Positions 7,643 to 16,906 of a stretch of DNA of 64,000 bases are shown here, in pieces. The number at the start of each line of letters is the position of its first letter. Positions within the stretch are counted from its first letter, which is position 1. The notes below the pieces were generated by a model. It was not told the DNA's origin and made no database searches. It worked only from the letters and a program-made list of their open reading frames with translations. The stretch is from Moritella yayanosii. Its GTDB lineage: Bacteria; Pseudomonadota; Gammaproteobacteria; Enterobacterales; Moritellaceae. The stretch lies in contig NZ_LS483250.1 of the NCBI RefSeq assembly GCF_900465055.1, positions 2,170,001-2,234,000 on the forward strand. Reading direction: 5' to 3'. A program made the translations under genes and the position numbers.

Positions 7643-9697
7643 ATGACTTGCAGTATCCCATCAACAAGTAAAAAATATTTACTGTCTTACCTTACTCGCT
7701 GTTTAAAGCTGTCATTATTAATATTGCCAATAAATGTCTATGCAAATATTGAATCTACCAATGACGAGCAAGATACGACGAGTACCACCACAGTTTGGGC
7801 GACTGAAATTAATAGCTCATCGGTATTTTTAGGGGATGATCAAATAGCCATTAAACAAGCCGATCATTTATCTGATTTATTAAGGGATACACCAGGGGTC
7901 GATGTTGGTGGGACCCACTCAGTCAATCAGCGTATCAATATACGCGGCATGAATGAAACAGACTTACAGATCCGATTAGATGGCGCCTCACAGTCAGCAA
8001 ACATGTTCCATCACATTGGTAATTTAACCTTAAATGCCGATATTTTGAAATCTGCAGATGTGCAGGTTGGCGCTAACTCAGTGGTGAATGGGGGCATTGG
8101 TGGTGCAGTTAGCTTCACCACCAAAAATGCACAAGATCTGTTACAGGCAGATGAAGACTTTGGTAGTCGCATAAGCCTGAATTACGGCTCAAATGATTAC
8201 CAACAAGCATCATTAGCATTTTATGGCCAACTTTCAGAAAAGTTTGATGCCATGGTTTATGGCTACATTTATGATAGAAACAATTTCTCTGACGGCGACG
8301 GTACGCCAACATTCGGCTCTGACGGCACCATAGGCAACGCCTTATTCAAAATCGGATTCTCACCAGATTCCCAGCAACGATTCGACCTTGCTTATGATTT
8401 TTATAAAGATAAAGGTGACTACAACCCAAGACCTGACATGGGCTCTTCTGCCAATGAAGCCCTGTCACAAGCGACCGTAATGCCAACTGAATATATTAGA
8501 CAGACGCTGAGTTTAAATTACTTATTAGAAAAAAATGAAGATCTGTATTTAACCAGTAGCCTCTATCGCAACCACATTGATTTAACCCGTGATGAATCGG
8601 GATTAACGATCCGCTGGCCTGGCGATCGATTATCTGAAAACAATGCGCAAAATATTAATACCGGATTTAATACCACGGCGATAAGTCAGGTTGAACTTGT
8701 GAATATGAACCACAAAATCACTTATGGTATTGATGGTAACGAGCAACAAAGTATTAGCCAATACGGTAATGCCGAAAAGACCAAAGAAAAAGCAATCAGT
8801 GGTGCAGTATTCGTCGAAGATAGAATCAATATTACTGATAGTTTATCTATCACACCCGGTGTTCGCTATGACTACTTTAAACGTAAAGCCGTTACCAGTA
8901 CCAAAAGTTTTGATGATATAAGCTTTGCACTCGCCGCTGAATATGACATCACAGATGGATTCACACTATTTGCGAACAGCAGACAATTGTTCAAAGCACC
9001 GCAACTGCTCGAAACCTTTATTAACTATCAAGCGGTGACCTATTTAGATCCTAATATCAAAGCAGAATCAGGCTTGAACACTGAAGTTGGTTTCCGTTTT
9101 GAGCATGACTTAGGTGATGGCAGTATCGCCACTAACTTAACGGTATTTAGAACTGATATCGACGATTATATCCAAAAAACATATAACCCACAGAACCATG
9201 GTTACGATGTTGAAAATATTGGTGATGTGGAATACGAAGGCTTTGAGGCAAGTATTTTATACCGTATTTATGATTTTGGTGCGCAGGTTACCTACGCTAA
9301 ATCAGATAACTGGGATAAAACGGCAAACACCCCGATTATTTCTCGAGACTCTGCACGTAGTACTGATATTGGTGATTCAATCGGACTTAATCTTGATTAT
9401 GACCTGACGTCATTAGATGTCATCTTGGGTTGGAATTCTCGCTTTATCCTTGAAGAAGATAACGTCGCTCAAGACCAACCTGTCAAACCAAGCTACGATG
9501 TACATAACTTATATGCGCAATGGTTACCTCGTCAAATTGAAGGGTTAGCGCTCACCTTTGGCATCGACAATATCTTTAACGAGCAGTATGCGTCTCATGC
9601 ATCGCGCAGCGGTACCGTTAATCGTGGTCAGCTAATTAACATGACTGACTATGAACCCGGTCGAAATGTTAAAGCAACGCTTGCTTATCAATTCTAA
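7643..9697 (+). CDS. TonB-dependent outer-membrane siderophore receptor, FetA/FrpB-like
   Basis: 684 residues. The signal peptide is long (hydrophobic core LKLSLLILPINVYA, cleavage near 35). A plug domain at about 50-170 contains the conserved RINIRGMNETDLQIRLDG and FHHIGNLTLNADILKSADVQVG stretches typical of FetA/FrpB-type receptors. A 22-strand barrel follows with a terminal aromatic residue (LAYQF). AGGA lies before the ATG. It imports a ferric siderophore using TonB energy. The siderophore is unknown; the divergent PchR-type regulator suggests induction by the same ligand. The downstream ABC genes are decayed, so periplasm-to-cytoplasm transport must be served by another system, perhaps the complete one at 13.8-17.7 kb. 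Confidence 0.88.
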   Translation: MTCSIPSTSKKYLLSYLTRCLKLSLLILPINVYANIESTNDEQDTTSTTTVWATEINSSSVFLGDDQIAIKQADHLSDLLRDTPGVDVGGTHSVNQRINIRGMNETDLQIRLDGASQSANMFHHIGNLTLNADILKSADVQVGANSVVNGGIGGAVSFTTKNAQDLLQADEDFGSRISLNYGSNDYQQASLAFYGQLSEKFDAMVYGYIYDRNNFSDGDGTPTFGSDGTIGNALFKIGFSPDSQQRFDLAYDFYKDKGDYNPRPDMGSSANEALSQATVMPTEYIRQTLSLNYLLEKNEDLYLTSSLYRNHIDLTRDESGLTIRWPGDRLSENNAQNINTGFNTTAISQVELVNMNHKITYGIDGNEQQSISQYGNAEKTKEKAISGAVFVEDRINITDSLSITPGVRYDYFKRKAVTSTKSFDDISFALAAEYDITDGFTLFANSRQLFKAPQLLETFINYQAVTYLDPNIKAESGLNTEVGFRFEHDLGDGSIATNLTVFRTDIDDYIQKTYNPQNHGYDVENIGDVEYEGFEASILYRIYDFGAQVTYAKSDNWDKTANTPIISRDSARSTDIGDSIGLNLDYDLTSLDVILGWNSRFILEEDNVAQDQPVKPSYDVHNLYAQWLPRQIEGLALTFGIDNIFNEQYASHASRSGTVNRGQLINMTDYEPGRNVKATLAYQF

Positions 9698-9721
9698 CAA
9701 CTTGTTTATTAAATATAAAAC

Positions 9722-9761
9722 CTAAAGCCAATAAATGTAGTCATGCATTTATTGGCTTTAG
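9722..9761. terminator. 16-bp perfect inverted repeat after the TonB receptor gene
   Basis: ctaaagccaataaatg and its exact complement surround an 8-base loop, 25 bp after the receptor stop. The plus strand lacks a T-run after the stem (GAAAGG follows), so it is a weak intrinsic terminator or an mRNA-end stabiliser. On the minus strand GGTTTTAT follows. Confidence 0.55.
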
Positions 9762-9871
9762 AAAGGAACTCAAAGTGCAATATAATTTAAAAAACCTGTT
9801 ATATTTATTCACAATTTTTTCGTGTTTTTCATTATCTGCGACAATATACACAATAGCGCGAAGGACCTGTT

Positions 9872-10601
9872 ATGAGCTTATCATCAACACAAGCCATTAA
9901 CTCAGACGATAGTACACCTATATCATTACAACAGGAGTATAACCAGCAGACCTCTATCAACAAGTCATTGTTTGGGCGGTTCGGTTACCTTATTCCCTTA
10001 TGGCGATAGTGGTCGGTGCTTGCTTAGGGCTCGCAGGGGCTGAAATGCAAACGGCGTTAAACAATCCTTTAGCGAGTCCTTTTACATTAGGTATTTCTGC
10101 CGCCGCAACATTAGGCGCAGCCATTGTAGTGGTGTTTAATCTACAAATACCTGGAATTTAAAATCAATACCTATTACCTATCATGGCGTTTGTTTTTTCA
10201 ATATTGGCAACCATGATCATCTTGCTTGTGATCCGCTACATTAACGCCAATATCAGCACAATTGTCTTGTTTGGTATATCACTATTTTTTGCTTTGAACG
10301 CTGCGGTGTCCTTTCTACAATTCTTAAGTGACGAAAATGCACTACAACAAATTGTATTCTGGACAATGGGGTTGATGTCAGTAAGCTGCGTTATGGCATT
10401 ATAATCCGCGTCTCATTACTTACGGCAGTGTCGATTTTCTTTGTCGGTGAGATTGGCTTTATTGGTCTGATTGCGCCGCATATTGCACGCTTACTAGTGG
10501 GTGAAGATCATACTTTCTTTCTGCCTATTAGCATCGTCACCTCCATTGTAGGCATTCCCTTATTCATCACTTTAATCTTATCGCGTCAGAGTCGTTTATG
10601 A
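9872..10601 (+). pseudogene. Decayed FecCD-family siderophore permease
   Basis: Fragments of one permease appear in shifting frames. A short N-terminal piece from an ATG at 9872 ends in a stop. Next comes GAEMQTALNNPLASPFTLGISAAATLG, with a TAA after LQIPGI. MAFVFSILATMIILLVIRYINANISTIVLFGIS through FWTMGLM ends in TAA. Last comes VGEIGFIGLIAPHIARLLVGEDH with a C-terminus ending at 10601. The coding DNA totals 730 bp against about 1000 for the family. The ARQLN...LG loop and part of the last helices are missing. The final TGA still overlaps the ATG of the ATPase gene, showing the original operon design. Confidence 0.88.
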
Positions 10602-11302
10602 AGCAGCACATAGTTTTACCGCACAAACAACAAATAACAATTCCTCATATACAACCTGGTCAACTGGTGACACTCATCGGAGCCAATGGCATAGGTACAT
10701 CGAGTTTATTAAAAGCAATCGCAGGGTTACTAAAGGTTGAAGGTGAGCTGTGTTTAAATCAGTTACCACTCAGTGATATGACCGCAAAACAGCGCCTAGA
10801 GCATATTGGTTATGTGCCACAAGCATTGCCACAAACAACCCCTCTCACCCCTTTCGAAATGTTAAGGAGTAGCCTTTTACATCTCCAGAAAACGCCAGAA
10901 CACCAGATAAATACCTTAATTACTCAAGTGTTTAAGCAATTAGAAATATCAGATATTGCACTTACACCGTTATCGCAACTATCTGGAGGGCAACGGCAAA
11001 TGGTGGCAGTGGCAAACGTGCTGACTAGAACACCGAAATTACTATTACTTGATGAACCAACCAGTGCCCTTGATCTACGCTGGCAATTAAAAGTCATTAA
11101 TACTTTAAAACAACAAGTACAACGCACCAATTGTATCGCCATTATTGCTATCCATGATATTAATTTGGCATTGCGCTTTAGTGATCAAGTATGGGTATTA
11201 GGACACGCAGGGGTTACCCATTTTGGAAAACCAAATGACGTTGTTAACAGCGCCATGCTAGCGCAAATTTATGGCATTAAAGCGCGGGTAGTAACGGACT
11301 AA
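10598..11302 (+). CDS. Siderophore ABC transporter ATPase with mutated Walker A lysine
   Basis: 234 residues, FecE/BtuD type. The signature LSGGQRQ, Walker B LLLLDEPTSALD and H-loop AIHD are intact. The Walker A motif reads G-A-N-G-I-G-T-S-S (28-36), with Thr34 (codon ACA) where the catalytic Lys (AAA/AAG) is essential. Loss of this lysine abolishes ATP hydrolysis in characterised ABC proteins, so the product is probably inactive. That agrees with the ruined permease gene it overlaps by four bases (ATGA). I read it as a recent pseudogene that still has an open frame. Confidence 0.85.
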   Translation: MKQHIVLPHKQQITIPHIQPGQLVTLIGANGIGTSSLLKAIAGLLKVEGELCLNQLPLSDMTAKQRLEHIGYVPQALPQTTPLTPFEMLRSSLLHLQKTPEHQINTLITQVFKQLEISDIALTPLSQLSGGQRQMVAVANVLTRTPKLLLLDEPTSALDLRWQLKVINTLKQQVQRTNCIAIIAIHDINLALRFSDQVWVLGHAGVTHFGKPNDVVNSAMLAQIYGIKARVVTD

Positions 11303-11326
11303 TGGACATACTTTCGTTGAGATAAA

Positions 11327-11354
11327 AAAATGGCCAATCGAAATTGGCCATTTT
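11327..11354. terminator. Bidirectional terminator between convergent iron genes
   Basis: A 12-bp perfect stem aaaatggccaat/attggccatttt with a CGAA tetraloop gives a T-run on both strands. It lies between the ATPase stop (11302) and the minus-strand receptor stop (11379). Confidence 0.85.
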
Positions 11355-11378
11355 AATAGTTAGAAAAGTAACCCGCTA

Positions 11379-13454
11379 CTAGAGCGTATAGCTAATGCCA
11401 AATTTAAAGGTTCTTGGCTCACCCACATTAACCTCGCCATTTTCACCGCCAGCAAGATAGTCGGTATCAAACAGGTTATCGATATTAAGACGAAGTTGCA
11501 GCGCGTTACCAGCCACTGAAGTCTGGTAGTTAATCCCAGTATCAATGCGGATATAACTGTCTTTTAAGAATTCGTTAGCCTCATCACCATAACGTTCGCC
11601 TTCATAATACGCGCCTAAATTAACCGATAACTGCTCAGTAAATGCATATTTACTCCAGATTGATGCAGTCCATTCCGGCACATCCTCCGGACGATTGCCT
11701 GCTAACTTATTATGTTTTTCATAGTTAGCATCGAGGTACATCACCGAGGTAATCAAAGACAAATTAGCACTAACCTTACCAATCGCACTCAGCTCTACAC
11801 CTTGGTGATGCTGTTCTCCGCCCTGAGTTGTTATATCACCATCTGAAGCGTCTTCAGTTAGTACAATATTACTGCGAGTAATATCAAAGATAGCGGCGTT
11901 AATCGCTAACTTATTATTCATAACTTGCCACTTAGTGCCCAATTCATACATTTTTCCCTTAACTGGATCTAACTCCATACCATTATTACCACTAAGGCCG
12001 TCCTCAAGTACACGACCCAGAGGTTCAAAACTTTCACTGTAGTTCGCATAAATTGATGCATTATCTTGTGGGTGATAAATAACGCCAAATTTAGGTAATA
12101 CCACATTGTTATTCGCATCGGTTTTATCCTGACGATCATAACGCACGCCCACTAATACCTGCCATTGATCATTCAAGGTCACCAGATCCTGAACATAAAT
12201 ACCATAGTACTTATAATCTTCAGTCTTAGCGTCACCATCAGCATAATCTAATTCCGGTTGATCCATAATGGTGCCATCGTTAATATTGCCATCGAACTTA
12301 TCACCTTTCACTTTTAGCGAGGTATACTCATGCGCAAGATAGTTACCACCCACTAATAACTCATGACTAATACCGCCGGTTGTCACCGAGCCTATCAGAT
12401 CAAAATAGAATGACTGCTGTTGCCAGTCTTCTAACTTGTTATAAGGTTTGTTGCCATAACTGCCATCAAGGGGATCATACTTACCCGTTTGCGGTTTACT
12501 TTCCCAGCGTTCACGTTCGTTATGCTGGTTGTTGTAACCCGTCGCAACTTGCCAATATGAATTCACTTGATAAGTCACATCAACACCGTAGTTTTCACTT
12601 TGAGCATCGATCTTAGTCCAAGGCATGTCCCAGATGGTGCTGTCACCGCCGATCACATTGCCATGATCATCAACTAAAGCGCCACTGTCCTGACCAGAAA
12701 CATCATCCAGTTTATCGTAATGCAGAGCGATAGTCAGCGCATCCGTCACATCAAACTCAGTCACTAAACTGCCTACCAACGACTCACTTTCTAAGTTGCT
12801 GCCGTCTTGGTATTCACGCCAGCTATTATTGTTTTGCTGCTCGATAATGGCTCGGTAACGAATGGTTTTATTGTCATTCAAGCTGCCAGTCGCATCAATC
12901 GAGTGACGGAATGAACCATCATCATCGCCTTTAACCGCAAATTTAACCGAACTTTCATTCGATGGCTTTTTCGTGACTAAGTTAACGATGCCGCCGGGTG
13001 CTGACTGACCGTATAATAAACTTGATGGTCCTTTTAATACCTCAACATTATCAATCAATGCCATCGGCATCCGGTATTTAGCAAAATGCTGATGACCATC
13101 TTTCAGGATATTAGTATTTTCATCTAAGCTAAAACCACGCAAGCTAAAGCGTTCTCGATCCGATGTAACTCGACCTAATGAAACACTCGCGTCATTTCTT
13201 AATGCATCACCTAAGGTGACAACTAATTGATCCTCTAACACCTCAGCAGGGATCACAGTGACCATTTGTGGCGTTTCTAACAAGGAGACATCCGAGCGCA
13301 TCGCGGCATGAGCCTGATCGATTTTATAGTGCTGCTGATAGCCAACCACAGTCATCGTTTCTGTACTGTCTGCTGGAACAGCCTGTGCGAGGCTCGCTTG
13401 TGAATAAAGGATTGTCGAAATAACGGCGGATATAAATTTAACTTGAGTGTTCAT
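11379..13454 (-). CDS. TonB-dependent siderophore receptor, FhuA/FoxA-like
   Basis: 691 residues from the chosen ATG at 13454, which opens directly on a signal peptide (MNTQVKFISAVISTILYSQASLAQA). An upstream in-frame ATG adds 11 unlikely residues. The TonB box region is TMTVVGYQ. The plug contains FSLRGFSLDENTNILKDG and the VLKGPSSLLYGQSAPGGIVNLVTKKP motif typical of hydroxamate-type siderophore receptors. The C-terminus ends RTFKFGISYTL. It is the outer-membrane step of the downstream-facing ABC operon. Its own Fur box lies about 95 bp upstream. Siderophore identity is not deducible. Confidence 0.9.
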   Translation of the reverse strand: MNTQVKFISAVISTILYSQASLAQAVPADSTETMTVVGYQQHYKIDQAHAAMRSDVSLLETPQMVTVIPAEVLEDQLVVTLGDALRNDASVSLGRVTSDRERFSLRGFSLDENTNILKDGHQHFAKYRMPMALIDNVEVLKGPSSLLYGQSAPGGIVNLVTKKPSNESSVKFAVKGDDDGSFRHSIDATGSLNDNKTIRYRAIIEQQNNNSWREYQDGSNLESESLVGSLVTEFDVTDALTIALHYDKLDDVSGQDSGALVDDHGNVIGGDSTIWDMPWTKIDAQSENYGVDVTYQVNSYWQVATGYNNQHNERERWESKPQTGKYDPLDGSYGNKPYNKLEDWQQQSFYFDLIGSVTTGGISHELLVGGNYLAHEYTSLKVKGDKFDGNINDGTIMDQPELDYADGDAKTEDYKYYGIYVQDLVTLNDQWQVLVGVRYDRQDKTDANNNVVLPKFGVIYHPQDNASIYANYSESFEPLGRVLEDGLSGNNGMELDPVKGKMYELGTKWQVMNNKLAINAAIFDITRSNIVLTEDASDGDITTQGGEQHHQGVELSAIGKVSANLSLITSVMYLDANYEKHNKLAGNRPEDVPEWTASIWSKYAFTEQLSVNLGAYYEGERYGDEANEFLKDSYIRIDTGINYQTSVAGNALQLRLNIDNLFDTDYLAGGENGEVNVGEPRTFKFGISYTL

Positions 13455-13548
13455 GTAAATAAAACCTTTGTAGCTTAATACATCCATTAGATATATTTAA
13501 TCGCTAAAATATTTTGTATGGGACTGTAACAACCCAAATACAAACTGA

Positions 13549-13567
13549 AATAGGAATCGTTCTTATT
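13549..13567 (-). promoter_or_regulatory. Fur box before the FhuA-like receptor gene
   Basis: On the plus strand AATAGGAATCGTTCTTATT is a near-perfect inverted repeat. It matches about 16 of 19 positions of AATGAGAATNATTCTCATT. It lies in the 311-bp gap between receptor and binding-protein genes, which otherwise shows only AT-rich DNA. Confidence 0.7.
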
Positions 13568-13745
13568 TGCCTTTATTTTATTGATTAGCTTACTGGTGTC
13601 AAGTTTGAACTGCTTGGTTTTTAATCGTTTATTAAATAAGTATGTAAAATATCCATTAATGGGGAACTTTTTGATAGTGCAGGAACTGGAACGGTTGTGA
13701 ATAAAATTAATCAGGTCATTAAAATAAAGGGCCATCTCGACCCTA

Positions 13746-13781
13746 TATTTTCTATTTTCTATTTTCTATTTTCTATTTTTC
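13746..13781. repeat. Heptanucleotide tandem repeat (TATTTTC)5 over the end of a gene
   Basis: Four exact copies of TATTTTC and a fifth with one extra T. The TAG stop (13766-13768) and the last four codons (K-N-R-K) of the siderophore-binding protein lie inside it. The unit is not a multiple of three. Confidence 0.95.
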
Positions 13782-14737
13782 AAAATCTGTTGTTCTAATG
13801 CATTTAATACATAATCTGCAGAAACAAAAGTAGGCGTATACGCTTGTTCACGGTTTAAACGGATGAACTGGTTGTTTTGATAAGCCGTTAAGGCAAACTG
13901 CCAACCGGGGGCAACATCATCAAAACCGGCGTCGATTGACTCGGGACCCGCGCCTAACTGCGATGTGTAGGTACTAAAAAACCAATCTGCATCTAATGAC
14001 TCAATCAGTTCTGAGCTTATTTCAGCACCCGCATCGTCAGGGGCAAAATTATCTTGTAAAAATTGTGGTCGGGTTAAGCCTAAATCAAATAATACCTGGG
14101 TAATGATCCCCGAGTTTTGGCGGATCTTAATTTCCGCCTGACCTTTGCTGGGTACCGCATAAATAAATGTTTTACCCGACAATTCATCGGTATATTTATC
14201 TTTAAAGCGAGCAATTTTTTGTTGGTAGTCGCTATAATTCTGCTCGAAAATATCTTTTTTACCCACCCAGGTAGCTACATCGCGGTAAGCATCAAAAATG
14301 TTCGGCGTATAGCGTTGGATCAATACCGTCGGGGCAATTTTAGAGAGTTTATCAAATAGTTTTTTCTGATATTTTACCGTACCGATAATCAGGTCCGGTT
14401 TCGATGCTTTGATCTGTTCAATATCACTGCCTTTATTGCCGTAGTTGAAGTAACCCGTATCGGCAAATTTAATACCAAAAACTTCTTCACCGCCGCGAAT
14501 ATAAGGCGTATTCCCCGGTAATTTAATATAAGTCGAAGTACCGACTATCGGGGCATCAACATCTAACAAAATAGACGTTGTCGACATCACATGCAGAGAT
14601 GCGATACGTTTCGGTTGGGTTAATATTTCAACCTTGTTACCCGCATGGTCGGTTATCATCATGGTTTCGTTAGCAACCGCTTGCAGCGATAAGCTCAGCA
14701 ACAACGCGCCCTGCACAAATGTTATTAATTTCATCAT
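13766..14737 (-). CDS. Periplasmic siderophore-binding protein (FecB/FatB type)
   Basis: 323 residues from ATG 14737, which has AGGA four bases before it. An upstream frame extension of seven codons is unlikely. Signal peptide MMKLITFVQGALLLSLSLQAVA. It is a type III periplasmic binding protein: DHAGNKVEIL opening, PKRIASLHV, KPDLIIGT in the middle, two lobes with a connecting helix. It hands ferric siderophore from the outer-membrane receptor to the FecCD permeases encoded just upstream. Its stop codon and last four codons lie within a heptanucleotide repeat, so the C-terminus may vary between strains. Confidence 0.88.
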   Translation of the reverse strand: MMKLITFVQGALLLSLSLQAVANETMMITDHAGNKVEILTQPKRIASLHVMSTTSILLDVDAPIVGTSTYIKLPGNTPYIRGGEEVFGIKFADTGYFNYGNKGSDIEQIKASKPDLIIGTVKYQKKLFDKLSKIAPTVLIQRYTPNIFDAYRDVATWVGKKDIFEQNYSDYQQKIARFKDKYTDELSGKTFIYAVPSKGQAEIKIRQNSGIITQVLFDLGLTRPQFLQDNFAPDDAGAEISSELIESLDADWFFSTYTSQLGAGPESIDAGFDDVAPGWQFALTAYQNNQFIRLNREQAYTPTFVSADYVLNALEQQILKNRK

Positions 14738-14798
14738 TTTCCTATATTCTTTCATCATTATACTAAATTATTTAATCATTATATTAACGATCATCAGG

Positions 14799-15845
14799 CT
14801 ACTGCCTAACAATGTAACGCGTCATGATAATAAAAAATAATGCGCCGATTAACGCAATAAATACCCCAGCATTAATCATAATCGGCGCAAAGAGTGTCCG
14901 TCCAAGGGTATCAGCCCAAAGCGTCATTAATGCCCCTAACAGCATGCTGACAATGCCTAATTCCGTACCGCGATAGCCAATAATATTTTTAGCTAAAAAT
15001 GTAGCGATCAATCCAATAAATCCGATAGAACCAACCAAGGCAATCACAGGCGCCATCGCAAAGACCGCTAATATAATAATAAATATGTAATATTTTTTGG
15101 CATCGACGCCTAATGACATGGCGTGCTGATAACCAAAATTGAGCGGATTAATATAACGGCTTAACAACAAAAACACCCCGATGATCACCGTCATCCAAAT
15201 GCTTAAAAAGCTGGCACTGGCAAGATCCAGAGATAAAAAACTACCAGATAAAAATGCCATAAGAAAAGCCATATCTTCGATAGTGACCGACGACAACAGG
15301 ATATCGCTGAACGCAGACACAACCGCACCCACGGCAATACCGACTAATACGATAAAGGTACCGTTGAGGTTTTTATGGACAAACCAGAGCACCAGCAACG
15401 CGGTAACGAATACCCCAAAGAAGCTAGCAAGAATACTCGCCGTTAAGGAAACCTGTGAGAACACCACATACAGCACAATGACTGACAGCGCCGCACCATC
15501 AGAAAGTCCTAATACGCCAGGATCGGCCAACGCATTACGCGCGGCAGTCTGTAATAAGTAACCCGATAACGCCATCAAGGCGCCCGCAGCAATAGCCCCC
15601 ATAATACGGGGTAATCTTAGTTCATAGATAGTAGACGTAGCGTCATTAAGCGCGACATCAAAGCCGATAACCGCGTACACATCTGCCCACGACACACTGA
15701 CCGAGCCTAATTTAAGACTGTAAACAAAACTCAGACTCAGCACTAGCATTAATGCGCAGAGCACCCAGACAGTGCGTTTATAAATCGGTAAGCTGATCCC
15801 TTTCGAGGGACTTATGATCATATTTTGATCGTCAAATATATTCAT
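14799..15845 (-). CDS. FecCD-family siderophore ABC permease (second subunit)
   Basis: 348 residues with about nine to ten membrane helices. Family motifs include RLPRIMGAIAAGALMALSGYLLQTAARNALADPGVLGLSDGA and VGSIGFIGLIATFLAKNI. The usual PHIAR stretch is replaced by ATFLAKNI, as in FatC/CeuC-type subunits. The start overlaps the stop of the previous permease (ATGA), so translation is coupled. The second permease forms the inner-membrane channel heterodimer with it. Confidence 0.9.
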   Translation of the reverse strand: MNIFDDQNMIISPSKGISLPIYKRTVWVLCALMLVLSLSFVYSLKLGSVSVSWADVYAVIGFDVALNDATSTIYELRLPRIMGAIAAGALMALSGYLLQTAARNALADPGVLGLSDGAALSVIVLYVVFSQVSLTASILASFFGVFVTALLVLWFVHKNLNGTFIVLVGIAVGAVVSAFSDILLSSVTIEDMAFLMAFLSGSFLSLDLASASFLSIWMTVIIGVFLLLSRYINPLNFGYQHAMSLGVDAKKYYIFIIILAVFAMAPVIALVGSIGFIGLIATFLAKNIIGYRGTELGIVSMLLGALMTLWADTLGRTLFAPIMINAGVFIALIGALFFIIMTRYIVRQ

Positions 15846-16906
15846 GACATACGTTTATCCCGGACCATAAAATACAGTAAACATAAAAAACAGATACTGC
15901 CAATAGATGCACTGACACCACCGACGATCAATACCTTGGGCGCAATAATGATACGAGCGAGTAAGTCTGACAGACTCAATAATAAACCACCGATAAGCAT
16001 CGATAACCAGGCCCCTTTATTACCCACCTCGCTGACAAAAAGCTTACTGATATGCGGTACGACCAAGCCAATAAAACCGATAGGACCGACAATCGAAACA
16101 ACCAACGAGGCCAGTAAAAAAATACACAGCAAGGTGATATTACGGGTTCGGGTGACATTAACCCCGGCACTGCGCGCCTGTTTCTCCCCCATGATCATCA
16201 CGTCCAACGAGCGTCCTTGGCTTAACAGCACCCCGATCGCCAGCAATGCCAGAGGATAAATCCGACTTAAATCGGTGAAATCAGCGGGACTAATATCCCC
16301 CAGTAACCAGTCTTGAACATTGGCAAAACGCAGTGGATCGAGCTGCATCAAAAAACTGCTTAGCGAGGAGAACAACATAGACACCAGACTGCCAGCCAGC
16401 ACAATATGCAAGTTCTTGGAAATACTCGAGCGGTTCATCATTTCCGTCATCGACAGCGTAAAGAGTCCGGCAACCGCGGCACCGAGAAACGCCGGAATAA
16501 AAATATCATTCTCAGATACATTAAAAAAATAGATGGCACACAAACTGAAGAATACCGCCCCACTACTGACCCCGAGTGTGGAAGACGATACCAGCGGATT
16601 CTGAAACATTTTCTGGGCGCTAAAACCAGCCAGACCTAACATTGCCCCACAGGCCATGGCAACAACCAAACGCGGTAATCTTTGTTTGATCACGATGTGG
16701 TGAACAAACTGCTGGCTGTCAAAAGCGAAAATGGCTTGAAAAATATCTTCCCAAGCTATCGGGCGCGCACCAATACTGATGTGAGTTAACGCCACCAGTA
16801 ACAGCATCAGCGTCAATAAAAATACCGCGCCGAAAAAACGATAGCTGGGTAATATTCTAAATAAAGAACGCGATAAAGTGCTAGGCAATGAGATGCGTTG
16901 GAACAT
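15842..16906 (-). CDS. FecCD-family siderophore ABC permease (first subunit)
   Basis: 354 residues from ATG 16906; nine additional codons upstream are possible. Motifs are RLPRLVVAMACGAMLGLAGFSAQKMFQNPLVSSSTLGVSSGA and VGPIGFIGLVVPHISKLFVSEVGNKG, with the conserved Gly-rich coupling loop. The start lies inside the last 26 bases of the ATPase gene, so the order is ATPase, permease, permease, binding protein in one operon. Confidence 0.9.
   Translation of the reverse strand: MFQRISLPSTLSRSLFRILPSYRFFGAVFLLTLMLLLVALTHISIGARPIAWEDIFQAIFAFDSQQFVHHIVIKQRLPRLVVAMACGAMLGLAGFSAQKMFQNPLVSSSTLGVSSGAVFFSLCAIYFFNVSENDIFIPAFLGAAVAGLFTLSMTEMMNRSSISKNLHIVLAGSLVSMLFSSLSSFLMQLDPLRFANVQDWLLGDISPADFTDLSRIYPLALLAIGVLLSQGRSLDVMIMGEKQARSAGVNVTRTRNITLLCIFLLASLVVSIVGPIGFIGLVVPHISKLFVSEVGNKGAWLSMLIGGLLLSLSDLLARIIIAPKVLIVGGVSASIGSICFLCLLYFMVRDKRMS

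Noticed and set aside
13487-13735. 82-codon minus frame between siderophore receptor and binding-protein genes
   Set aside because: It covers the Fur box and shows no domain; most likely a chance frame.
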